Below are positions 24,432 through 32,154 of a stretch of DNA of 32,426 nucleotides, piece after piece. How positions within the stretch are numbered: position 1 is the first letter of the stretch; each line of letters starts with the position of its first letter. The DNA is taken from NCBI GenBank assembly GCA_937889015.1, contig CALARR010000081.1, forward strand, positions 1 to 32,426, given 5' to 3'. Below the pieces are notes generated by a model. That model did not search any database and was not told the DNA's origin. It saw only the letters and a list, made by a program, of their open reading frames with translations. A program made the position numbers and the translations under genes. This DNA comes from an uncultured Planctomycetales bacterium. Its GTDB lineage: Bacteria > Planctomycetota > Planctomycetia > Pirellulales > Thermoguttaceae.

Positions 24432-25181
24432 CGGTTCCCTCCTATTGAAACCGGTCCTCGAACCGTGTGTCGATTGGATCGCGCCGGGCCACTCGGCCGG
24501 GCTTGGGCGGTTAGAAGACTGGTTCTGGATCTTTCGTGTCGAACCGTCAACGGACGAGCGCGGCGGTTCTGCTTCGGCGGGAGGTCAGCGCAGACCTGGA
24601 ACCCCTGCTCCGCGCAGAGACCTCAAGCGAAGTCACATGCTTGGGCAAGGCCAGAAGAGGGCAGGTCGGAGGTGACCTCCTTGTCACCATGGGCGATGAA
24701 TGAGGTAATCGGGGCGAATCTCAGCGGCGGCCATGAGTCTGGCGGGGCACCGTGGCCAATCCCTGGCCACCGTTGGGACGCCCGAAGATAGCTGCAGACT
24801 CATTTCCGCGGCCTCGGAACCGATCCCCTGACCGCCGCAACCGGCCTGAACGGCCCAGCACGCGCGACGCTGCGAAGGGACAGGGGAACCGGCCCCTAAA
24901 GTCGCCACATTCTGCCCGGAATAGGAAATTTTTACAATCTCAACTTCTCACCCACCGCAAAGCAGATCGGGCGATTGCCCTAAGGCGTTTACTGACAGCA
25001 GGTTACGGGTAGCGGCCGTCCATCCTCCGGCCTCCGGCTGCGGTGCGCGTCCGGGCGGCGCATCGCGAGTTCGAAATCCATGGTTCCTAATCCCAACCGC
25101 TCACGTTGAAGACATTTCTCTCAGCCTTTATACTCGGCGATTACCGACTTATTCCCGCCAAGTTCCAGGTTGAGTGCCCCC
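24432..25181. other. 750-bp divergent gap between the fusion-protease and ROK genes
   Basis: No protein-like frame is convincing here. Structures seen: a hairpin GTGGCCA-ATCCC-TGGCCAC (24752-24770); overlapping alternative hairpins GGAGGT-G-ACCTCC (24668-24680) and GGTGAC-CTCCTT-GTCACC (24671-24688); an AT-rich run with TACAAT (24933-24938) lacking a good -35; and the strong ROK promoter near the right end, listed separately. No leftward promoter for the protease gene stands out. Confidence 0.45.
25106..25134 (+). promoter_or_regulatory. Sigma70-type promoter of the ROK gene
   Basis: TTGAAG at 25106-25111 and TATACT at 25129-25134 are exactly 17 bp apart. Transcription should start near 25141, about 40 nt before the ROK ATG. 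The -10 hexamer is identical to that of the sat promoter. Confidence 0.7.
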
Positions 25182-26225
25182 ATGACCGTCCTGCGCCGTT
25201 TCGTATCCTCTCAGGAAGCCAAGCCGCCGTTCTTCGTGGGAATCGATCTGGGCGGGACGAGCATCAAGGTGGGGGTGGTCGATGATCTGGGCCGCTCGCT
25301 CTCCTGGCACTCCATTCCAACGGCCGTGGAGCATGGCGCCGAAGACGCGGCGCGGCGCATGGGCCAGGCGGTCCTGAAGGCCGTGAGCGAAGCGGGCGTG
25401 AGTCTGCAGCAGGTGGGGCGCGTGGGCTTGGGCTCGCCCGGCACGATGGATATCCCGGCCGGCATGCTGCTCCAACCGGTCAATCTCAAAGGCTGGAACG
25501 ATTTTCCGATTCGCGATCGGGTCAGCCATCACTGCGACTTGCCGGTTTCGTTCACCAACGACGCGGCGGCCGCCGCCTACGGCGAGTTCTGGGTGGGCTC
25601 GGGCCGGGATCATCACAGCCTGGTGCTGCTCACGTTGGGTACGGGCATCGGCTGCGGGATCATCATCGGCGATCTGTCGATCGACGGCGAGCACAGCCAC
25701 GGCGCCGAATGCGGCCACATCATTATCGACTGCAACGAGAATGCCCGGATGTGCGGTTGCGGTCAGACGGGCCACCTGGAAGCCTACGCCAGCGCCACGG
25801 CGGTCGTCAAACGCACGGAGGAATCGCTGGCCGAAGGACGCACGAGTTCGATCACCGATCGGATCAAGGGCGGGAGCCAACTCACCCCCAAGCTCATCGC
25901 CGAAGAGGCAGAGCAAGGCGACGCCCTGGCCACCGAGATCGTGATGGACACGGCGCGCTACCTGGGCATCGGCATCGTATCGGTGATCCACACGGTTGAT
26001 CCCAACGGGGTGCTGCTGGGCGGGGCCATGACCTTCGGCGGCAACGGCAGCGAGCTGGGACGCCGCTTCCTGGCCCGGGTGAAGGAAGAAGTCCAGCGGC
26101 GCGCCTTCCCGGTGCTGGCGGCCAAGACCAGCATCGACTTCGCCTTGCTGGGGGGCGATGCGGGCTACATCGGCGCGGCGGGCATCGCGCGCGTGGACTA
26201 TCAGAAGCTGGCTGCCAAGCGATAG
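25182..26225 (+). CDS. ROK-family sugar kinase (glucokinase-like) with variant zinc motif
   Basis: The 347-residue product has the ATP-binding motif GIDLGGTSIKVGVVDD (residues 20-35), the acidic catalytic region FTNDAAAAAYGE, the phosphate loop LTLGTGIGCGIIIG, and the ROK zinc motif region CGHIIID...CGCGQTGHLEAYAS. In typical ROK kinases the zinc motif reads CxCGxxGCxE; here the third Cys is His198, with Cys191, Cys193 and His179 retained, so zinc could still bind. No DNA-binding domain precedes it, pointing to a kinase (glucose or other hexose) and not a repressor. The ATG at 25182 is preferred to a TTG four codons upstream. A strong promoter lies 40 nt before it. Confidence 0.9.
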   Translation: MTVLRRFVSSQEAKPPFFVGIDLGGTSIKVGVVDDLGRSLSWHSIPTAVEHGAEDAARRMGQAVLKAVSEAGVSLQQVGRVGLGSPGTMDIPAGMLLQPVNLKGWNDFPIRDRVSHHCDLPVSFTNDAAAAAYGEFWVGSGRDHHSLVLLTLGTGIGCGIIIGDLSIDGEHSHGAECGHIIIDCNENARMCGCGQTGHLEAYASATAVVKRTEESLAEGRTSSITDRIKGGSQLTPKLIAEEAEQGDALATEIVMDTARYLGIGIVSVIHTVDPNGVLLGGAMTFGGNGSELGRRFLARVKEEVQRRAFPVLAAKTSIDFALLGGDAGYIGAAGIARVDYQKLAAKR

Positions 26226-26274
26226 CGCACGATGGCCGATCGTCCCAGGCTCGTCGCGATGGCTTGGCGGGGTG

Positions 26275-26760
26275 TCATTGGTCGGGCAGGAGGTTGTCGT
26301 TCACCAGGCAGCCGGGCGCTTCGCGGACGGCGATCTGGGCGCCGGCGGCCTTGCCGATGTTGTTGTTGGCGATCAGGTGGCGTCCGCCGCCCGGGCCGGC
26401 GCTGATCGCCGGCGAGCTGACTTCCTCGAACACGTTGCCCACCAGGAACAGGTGCTGGCCTTCTGCCAATCGCTTGCTGACGGTCTGCCGGAAGACATGG
26501 CGGCCGGCAGGGACGAAGACGGTGCCGCCGGTCGCCGGCAGGGCGTCCAGCGCGGCCTGCAGCCCACCGACTTCGGCCGCATTGATCACCGTCGCGGTCT
26601 GGGGCAGGATGGGCGAGCCGGTCCCGGAACGGGGTGGCGACGCAATCGGATCCAACCGCCCAGGCTGGATGGGGCGGTCCTGAGGGTTCTGCGCCCCGAC
26701 AGGGGCGGCCAGGAGCCCGACGACGATGAGGCCCTGAAGTGCCAAGCTAGCGGATCGCAT
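26275..26760 (-). CDS. Short secreted beta-helix (pectate-lyase-superfamily-like) protein
   Basis: The 161-residue product has a signal peptide (MRSASLALQGLIVVGLLAAP, cleavage near GAQN). It continues with the usual beginning of a pectate-lyase-like beta helix, INAAEVGGLQAALDALPATGGTVFVPAGRHVF, and ends with one or two coils: LFLVGNVFEEVSSPAI, HLIANNNIGKAAGAQIAV and GCLVNDNLLPDQ. Family members usually have 300-500 residues, so many central coils are missing, as if an internal segment was lost in frame. An AGGAG box 8 nt before the ATG shows the start is well supported, and the reading frame is intact, so it is listed as a gene. It converges on the ROK gene and is divergent from the RND pair. 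Confidence 0.7.
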   Translation of the reverse strand: MRSASLALQGLIVVGLLAAPVGAQNPQDRPIQPGRLDPIASPPRSGTGSPILPQTATVINAAEVGGLQAALDALPATGGTVFVPAGRHVFRQTVSKRLAEGQHLFLVGNVFEEVSSPAISAGPGGGRHLIANNNIGKAAGAQIAVREAPGCLVNDNLLPDQ

Positions 26761-26962
26761 GCGGTGCTCTCCTGGTTGGATGGAAGCCGGAACGCGGGCC
26801 CTGGAAGACCACACAGGCGGCTCGCAGGCGGGAATCGCGATGACTACAGGAGCGGCGCGCGCGAGGCGCGCCTTCTCTGGCGGGAGAGTGTCACGCAGTG
26901 GCGCCGATTGTAGCCAGGGCCGCCAGCCCCCACAAGCATGCACAAAGCGTGGGGGCAGGGGC

Positions 26963-26993
26963 AATATAGTGTGGACAATGCCAGTCCCGTCAA
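26963..26993 (-). promoter_or_regulatory. Candidate leftward promoter for the short beta-helix gene
   Basis: On the minus strand TTGACG (26993-26988) is followed by TATATT (26968-26963). Both hexamers are good, but the spacer is 19 bp, longer than optimal. It would give a leader of about 200 nt. It overlaps the rightward promoter candidate. Confidence 0.35.
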
Positions 26994-27000
26994 TTACAGT
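26972..27000 (+). promoter_or_regulatory. Candidate rightward promoter of the RND efflux pair
   Basis: TGGACA at 26972-26977 and TACAGT at 26995-27000 are 17 bp apart, matching the sigma70 consensus at 5 and 4 of 6 positions. Transcription would start near 27007, about 107 nt before the adaptor ATG. Confidence 0.5.
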
Positions 27001-27113
27001 GACGAGTAGAACCCTGCCTTCCCCCCCCCGACCTTCGATCGCCCACCCCTCGAAAACAGGACGGCTGCGCCGTGCCGAGCGCCCCGAGTCTAAGAACCTA
27101 TCCCAGAACTGCC

Positions 27114-28511
27114 ATGGTCAGGTCAGGCGGGCCAGCGGGACTGAGCCGCCGACAGGTTCTGGGACCGGCTCCAACAGGTCCTGCGCCCCTCTTGACCCGC
27201 CGTTGGCTGGCGGTGCTGTGTGTGCCCTTGGTGGTCCTGGCCGGGTGCGAGCCCAAGGCGACTTCTGCACCGGCCAAGCCGGCTGAGGCGAAGGGGCCGC
27301 CGCCCACCATCAGCGCTATTCCGGCGGGGCTGCGGCATTGGCCCCTGACGGTTCGGCTGCAGGGGAGCCTGATGGGCGATGAGAACGTGGTGGTAGGCGC
27401 CAAGGTGGCGGGGCGGGTCAAAGAGGTCAAGGTCGACACGGGCTCGTCGGTGCGGCAGGGCGATCTGCTGATGACCCTGGAAAACGAGGATCTGGATCTG
27501 CGTGCCAAACAGGCCGAGGCTCAATTGGAGCAGGCGCGGGCCAAGCTGGGGCTGAAGCCGGGCGAGGACGACGCGAAGCTCGATCCGGCCCGGGTCCCGT
27601 CGGTCGTCCAAGAGGAAGCGATTCGCAACGAGGCGCGTTCGAACTATGAACGGGCCCAATCGTTGGTGTCTCAGAAGGCCATTTCGACCGAGGAGCTTCA
27701 GCAGCGGTTGGCGACGTTGGAAGTGGCCGAGGCGCGCGTGCTCTCTGCACTGAATGGCGTGGATGAGCAGTTGGCGATTGTCGGGGTACGACAGGCCGAG
27801 TTGGGCGTGGCGCGCCAAGTGCGCGCCGATGCCGACGTGCGCGCGCCTTTTGACGGCCTGATTCAGCAGCGGTTCGTGGCTCCGGGCGCCTATCTGCCGG
27901 TGGGACAGCCGGTGGTTTCCATCGTGCGGATCGATCCTTTGCGGTTCCGCGGCGGCGTGCCGGAGCGCGAAGCCACGCGCCTCCGCGTAGGCGCCAAGAT
28001 CCGCATTCTGCCAGAAGGTGTGCCGCAACCGCTGGAGGCCGAGTTGACGCGCATCAGCCCGGCCCTGGAGATGGCCAGCCGAGCCTTGATGATCGAGGCC
28101 GATGTGCCCAACCCGGGCGCACGACTCCGCGCCGGATTGTTCGCGGAGGCCGAGATTGTGGTCGACGACACGGCGCGGACTTTGGCCTTGCCGGCCAGCG
28201 CGATCTCGGAGTTTGCCGGCGTGGAGAAGGTGGTGGCGGTGTCTGACGGCAAGGCCGAGGAGCGGCTGATCCGCACGGGTCGGCGGCGTGAGGGTTGGGT
28301 GGAGATTCTCCAAGGCATCCAGGTGGGCGACCTGATCGCGGCCGATCCGCGGACGCGCGCCGGGGCCGTGCAAGTCGACCTCCAGCCGCGCGACGCGTCA
28401 CCCAAGACCAGCAAGAAGCCGGTGCTCCCGGCCGAGGCCGCGGCGAATCCTCCTCCTTCCAATCCCGCCTCTCCTGCGTCTTCTTCCGCGCCCCCCCAGA
28501 AAAAACCATGA
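27114..28511 (+). CDS. RND efflux periplasmic adaptor (membrane fusion) lipoprotein
   Basis: The product, 465 residues from the ATG at 27114, is an HlyD/AcrA-type adaptor. A lipobox LAGC ends a hydrophobic run (WLAVLCVPLVVLAGC). The paired lipoyl halves are VVVGAKVAGRVKEVKVDTGSSVRQGDLLMTLE and ADVRAPFDGLIQQRFVAPGAYLPVGQPVVSIV, flanking a helical hairpin (about 130-215) with KAISTEELQQRLATLEVAEARV. Beta-barrel and membrane-proximal domains follow. The last 40 residues are a Pro/Ser/Ala-rich tail. A TTG at 27192 would give a canonical 19-residue lipoprotein signal and may be the real start; the ATG adds 26 residues and has no ribosome-binding site. The permease gene starts 18 nt downstream. It links the inner-membrane pump to an outer-membrane channel, which is not encoded here. 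Confidence 0.9.
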   Translation: MVRSGGPAGLSRRQVLGPAPTGPAPLLTRRWLAVLCVPLVVLAGCEPKATSAPAKPAEAKGPPPTISAIPAGLRHWPLTVRLQGSLMGDENVVVGAKVAGRVKEVKVDTGSSVRQGDLLMTLENEDLDLRAKQAEAQLEQARAKLGLKPGEDDAKLDPARVPSVVQEEAIRNEARSNYERAQSLVSQKAISTEELQQRLATLEVAEARVLSALNGVDEQLAIVGVRQAELGVARQVRADADVRAPFDGLIQQRFVAPGAYLPVGQPVVSIVRIDPLRFRGGVPEREATRLRVGAKIRILPEGVPQPLEAELTRISPALEMASRALMIEADVPNPGARLRAGLFAEAEIVVDDTARTLALPASAISEFAGVEKVVAVSDGKAEERLIRTGRRREGWVEILQGIQVGDLIAADPRTRAGAVQVDLQPRDASPKTSKKPVLPAEAAANPPPSNPASPASSSAPPQKKP

Positions 28512-28529
28512 CAGGCGAAGAATCGACTC

Positions 28530-31500
28530 ATGCAGTTGCTGGCTGAGCTGTGCATCCGCCGACCGGTGTTTGCGGTGATGCTGGTCCTGGCCCTGGTGGT
28601 GGCCGGGGTCGCCTCCTATCAGCAATTGGGCGTGGACCGCTTCCCGAAGATGGACCTGCCCACGATCATGGTTCTCACGTACTATCGTGGGGCCGCGCCC
28701 GACGAGATCGAATCGGAGATCTCGCAAATCCTGGAAGACGCCGTGGCGACGGTGGCCGGGATCGACGAATTGCGGAGCATGTCTCGCGACGGCTATTCCT
28801 GGCTGTCGATCACGTTCAATCTGAATCGGGACATCGACGCGGCCTCGCAAGACGTGCGCGACGCGGTCAATGCGGTGCTCAACCGCCTGCCGCCCGACGT
28901 GGATCCGCCCGTGATCCGCAAACAGGATACCGATTCGTCGCCGATCCTGACCCTGGCGGTTTCGGGCAATCGCGATCCGCGCGAGTTGTACGTACTGGCC
29001 GATCTGTATGTGAAGAACGTGATCGAGTCGGCGCCGGGGGTGGGGCAGGTGACGATCTCTGGGGCCGCGGAGCGCGCGGTTCAGGTGAGCATTGAGTCGC
29101 GCCGCCTGGCCGCCTACGGTCTGTCGATCATGCAGATTCGCGAGGCCATCGAGCGGCAGAACGCGGACATTCCCGGGGGGCGCGTGGACGCGGGATTTCG
29201 CGAGTTGACCCTGCGCACCTTAGGCCGTTTCCACGATGCCAACGATTTTCCGGATATGGTCGTGGCCACGGTCGGTGGCACGCCGCTGCGCCTTCGCGAC
29301 CTGGGCACGGTGACCGACAGCAGCAAGGAGCTGCGCACGCTGGCCAGGCTCAATGGCACGCGCGCGGTGGTTTTGCAGGTCCAGCGGCAGTCGGGCGAGA
29401 ACACGGTGGAGGTGATCAATGCCGTGAAGCGGCGATTGGATCGCAGCCGCGAGTTGTTGCCGGCCGACGTCTCGGTGGAGGTCATCCAGGACCAGTCGCG
29501 TTACATCCATGCCGCCATGCACGAGGTGCAGAAGCACCTGGTCATCGGCAGCATCTTCGCCAGCATCGTGGTGCTGTTGTTCATGCGCTCCTGGCGTTCC
29601 ACGTTGATCGCCGCGGTGGCGATTCCTACGTCGATCGTCACGGCCTTTGCCATGATGCGGGCCTTGGATTTCACCCTCAACAACATGACCCTGCTGGCCC
29701 TGGTGTTGATGGTGGGCGTGGTGATCGACGATGCGATTGTGGTGCTGGAGAACGTGTACCACTGCATCGAAGAAAAGGGCATGCCGCCCATGCAGGCTGC
29801 GGCGGCGGGAACGCGGGAAATCGGCCTGGCCGTATTGGTCACCACGCTCTCGCTGGTGATCGTCTTTCTGCCGGTGTCGTTCCTGTCGAGCATCACCGGG
29901 CGGATGCTGTTCCAGTTTGGCATGACCGCCACGGTGTCGATTCTGGTCTCAATGCTGGTCAGCTTCTCACTGACCCCCATGATGTGTTCGCGGCTACTGA
30001 AGCCGGTGACGTCCCAGGGACCCGCGCCGGCCTCGCGCGGCGGCTTCTATCGCTGGATCGAAGCCGGCTACCAGTTCTGCCTGGGTTGGTCGATGCGTGG
30101 CCGCTGGATCGTGTTCGCGCTGTCGCTGGCGGTGATCGCCGCCAACTGGCCGCTGTACCACATGGTCAAGAAAGACTACATCCCGACGAACGTCGACGAA
30201 TCGGAGTTCGAGATCCGCATCACCGCGGCCGAAGGGGCCACCGTTGTGGCGATGGACGAGACCCTGCGCGCCGTGGAGGCCGAACTGCACCAGGTATCCG
30301 GCGTAATCACCGTCCTGAGCACGGTGCCGTCGTCGCGCGTGAACTATGCCACGATCTACGTGGGGCTGGAGGACATTGCAAAGCGAACCTTCTCGCTGGG
30401 GCGGCTGTGGTCGGCGATTCGAGCCGGCCACCCTATGGCCGCCTTCGAGGGCAACTACAATCAGCGCGAGAAGATGACCGAGATCCGCCGCCGGCTGAAG
30501 AAATTCGCCGATCTGGAAATCGCCGTGCGCAACCAGACCTCGCTCCGCCAGGGCGCGCCGGTCGATATCGACTTCTGCATCGTCGGCACCGGCCTGAAGG
30601 AAATCGCCGCGTTCAGCGACAAGCTGTTGGCCAAGGTGAAGCAATTGCCGGGCATCGTCGATGCCTCCAACACGCTCCGCATGGACAAGCCGGAACTGCT
30701 GGTGGAGATCGACCGCGAACGCGCCGCGACCCTGGGGGTCGACGTGGAGGAGATCGCTCAGACGCTGCGGATCGCCGTCGGCGGCGACGACCGCGTGTCG
30801 CGCTACCGCGACATGCAGTTGGACGACGTATTCGACGTGGAGCTGCGCCTGGTGGGCATCGATCGCGGCAGCCCGGAGGCGATTTCCCAGCTCTACGTGC
30901 GGACCAAGCCGTCCGCCGGCATGGCATCGCGAGGATTCCAGCCGGACGCGACGGCTGAAGAGGAGCGCGCCGGCCTGACGCGTCTGGACAACGTTGTCCG
31001 GTTCCGCTTTGGACATAGCCCCGCGCGGATCGACCGCCTGGACCGGCAGCGGATGGCGGCCATCCGCTGCAACGTGGCGCCGGGCTTCGCCCTGGGCGAT
31101 CGCATCCAAGCCGTGCAACAAGCGGCCGAGGAACTGGGGCTGCCGCTGGGGTTCGGCACGCGCGTCATGGGCCAAGGCCGCGAGTTGGAACGCACATTCC
31201 GCGATTTCACTTGGACCTTCGTGCTCTCCTTCATCTTCATGTACTTGCTGCTGGCCGCCCAGTTCGAACACGTCGTACACCCGCTGACGATCCTCTTCTC
31301 GCTGCCGCTGGCGGTGCCCTTCGGGCTCATCAGCCTGTGGCTGGGGGGCGAGACACTGAACCTGTATTCGGCCCTGGGAATCCTGGTCCTGTTCGGCGTG
31401 GTGAAGAAGGCCGCGATCCTGCAAGTCGACCACACCAACCAATTGCGCGCGCGCGGTCTGGATCGCCACACGGCCATCATGCAGGCCAACCGCGACCGCC

Positions 31501-31820
31501 TGCGACCGATCCTCATGACGACCATCGCTTTCGTGGCCGGCATGTTGCCCCTGCTGTTCGGCACGGGCCCCGGCGCCGAGGAACGCCGCTCGATCGCCGT
31601 GCTGGCCGTGGGCGGGCAGACGCTGTCGCTGCTGCTGACCTTGCTGGCCGTGCCGGTGGTCTACTCGATCCTCGACGATCTGGCCGCCTTCCTGCACCAC
31701 CGCATGGGCGGTGGCCGCACGAGCGAGCCCCAACCTGGCACACCCCACGTGCCTGTGCCGCACGGGGAGAATGGGCACACGCACGCAGCCCCGCTGCCCG
31801 CGGCCGCCAATCCGGTCTGA
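28530..31820 (+). CDS. RND efflux permease (HAE1/AcrB-like)
   Basis: The 1096-residue product has the full RND layout: N-terminal membrane segment, two large periplasmic loops, and two groups of membrane segments. Proton-relay residues are visible: Asp400-Asp401 in GVVIDDAIVVLENVYHCIEE, and Lys959-Lys960 in FGVVKKAAILQVDHTNQL, where the usual Lys-Asn reads Lys-Lys-Ala. Porter-domain landmarks include DRFPKMDLPTIMV and GVGQVTISGAAERAVQV. Length is slightly above AcrB because of an insert near residues 795-820 (SAGMASRGFQPDATAEEERAG). The C-terminus is His-rich (seven His in about 43 residues). It is co-transcribed with the adaptor. A drug, solvent or lipid exporter is likely; heavy-metal HME-type export is not indicated by the core motifs. 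Confidence 0.92.
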   Translation: MQLLAELCIRRPVFAVMLVLALVVAGVASYQQLGVDRFPKMDLPTIMVLTYYRGAAPDEIESEISQILEDAVATVAGIDELRSMSRDGYSWLSITFNLNRDIDAASQDVRDAVNAVLNRLPPDVDPPVIRKQDTDSSPILTLAVSGNRDPRELYVLADLYVKNVIESAPGVGQVTISGAAERAVQVSIESRRLAAYGLSIMQIREAIERQNADIPGGRVDAGFRELTLRTLGRFHDANDFPDMVVATVGGTPLRLRDLGTVTDSSKELRTLARLNGTRAVVLQVQRQSGENTVEVINAVKRRLDRSRELLPADVSVEVIQDQSRYIHAAMHEVQKHLVIGSIFASIVVLLFMRSWRSTLIAAVAIPTSIVTAFAMMRALDFTLNNMTLLALVLMVGVVIDDAIVVLENVYHCIEEKGMPPMQAAAAGTREIGLAVLVTTLSLVIVFLPVSFLSSITGRMLFQFGMTATVSILVSMLVSFSLTPMMCSRLLKPVTSQGPAPASRGGFYRWIEAGYQFCLGWSMRGRWIVFALSLAVIAANWPLYHMVKKDYIPTNVDESEFEIRITAAEGATVVAMDETLRAVEAELHQVSGVITVLSTVPSSRVNYATIYVGLEDIAKRTFSLGRLWSAIRAGHPMAAFEGNYNQREKMTEIRRRLKKFADLEIAVRNQTSLRQGAPVDIDFCIVGTGLKEIAAFSDKLLAKVKQLPGIVDASNTLRMDKPELLVEIDRERAATLGVDVEEIAQTLRIAVGGDDRVSRYRDMQLDDVFDVELRLVGIDRGSPEAISQLYVRTKPSAGMASRGFQPDATAEEERAGLTRLDNVVRFRFGHSPARIDRLDRQRMAAIRCNVAPGFALGDRIQAVQQAAEELGLPLGFGTRVMGQGRELERTFRDFTWTFVLSFIFMYLLLAAQFEHVVHPLTILFSLPLAVPFGLISLWLGGETLNLYSALGILVLFGVVKKAAILQVDHTNQLRARGLDRHTAIMQANRDRLRPILMTTIAFVAGMLPLLFGTGPGAEERRSIAVLAVGGQTLSLLLTLLAVPVVYSILDDLAAFLHHRMGGGRTSEPQPGTPHVPVPHGENGHTHAAPLPAAANPV

Positions 31821-32154
31821 GTTGCGCCGGTTGGTTGACTTTGCGCATGGCGAACTTCCGCCGTTGCCTGCCCCTGTGCCCTTGAGTGCGGTGGTGGATT
31901 TCTTGGCGAAGACGCGCGGATCGTGGGTGCCTTGAAGACCTCCATTGGATCGCGCATGGCGCGAACCCGTTGCCCGCTGCCGAATCGGTGCACTTCCGTC
32001 GAGAGTCCCCGCCATTGTCCCCGCGGGCGACTCGCAATCGCAAGGCTTTCGCTACAGATGCGGGCCCACTTGATTGACGGCCGGCCAGTACAGAGTTACG
32101 ATGCGGCGCAGGCTTCGAGGTGGCCGACCAACTCCTGGCGCGAAGGAGGGCTTC
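31821..32154. other. 334-bp gap between the RND permease and the SHD1 gene
   Basis: No gene-like frame or terminator stands out. The right end holds a strong promoter and ribosome-binding site for the SHD1 gene, listed separately. Frames crossing the gap are shadows or random. Confidence 0.4.
32074..32102 (+). promoter_or_regulatory. Sigma70-type promoter of the SHD1-domain gene
   Basis: TTGACG at 32074-32079 and TACGAT at 32097-32102 are 17 bp apart. Transcription would start near 32109. An AAGGAGG ribosome-binding site follows at 32143-32149, five nt before the ATG at 32155. Confidence 0.6.

Larger units (their letters stand above)
26761..27113. promoter_or_regulatory. 353-bp divergent gap before the RND adaptor gene
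   Basis: Apart from the two overlapping divergent promoter candidates (26963-27000) listed separately, I see an 8-base C run near 27022 and one arm of an inverted repeat (TCCCAGAAC at 27101-27109) whose partner GTTCTGGGA lies at 27156-27164 inside the adaptor leader. That could be the trace of a small mobile element or a hairpin. No gene-like frame is present. Confidence 0.4.

Noticed and set aside
24668..24688. Overlapping hairpins containing CTCCTT, considered as a riboswitch or anti-Shine-Dalgarno element
   Set aside because: Stems are only 6 bp, and the position is over 200 nt from either start codon, with no conserved aptamer features.
25067..25079. T-loop-like GAGTTCGAAATCC, possible tRNA
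   Set aside because: No acceptor stem, anticodon arm or D arm can be drawn around it; the ROK promoter lies just downstream.
28530..31820. Heavy-metal (HME/CusA-type) RND pump, suggested by the His-rich tail
   Set aside because: Core motifs (DD in the fourth segment, lysine in the tenth) are HAE1-like, and no periplasmic metal-binding motif or CusF/CusC-type partner is seen.
29994..32015. 673-codon minus-strand frame opposite the RND permease
   Set aside because: Antisense shadow of the permease with biased composition (Gln, His, Arg) and no recognisable motif.
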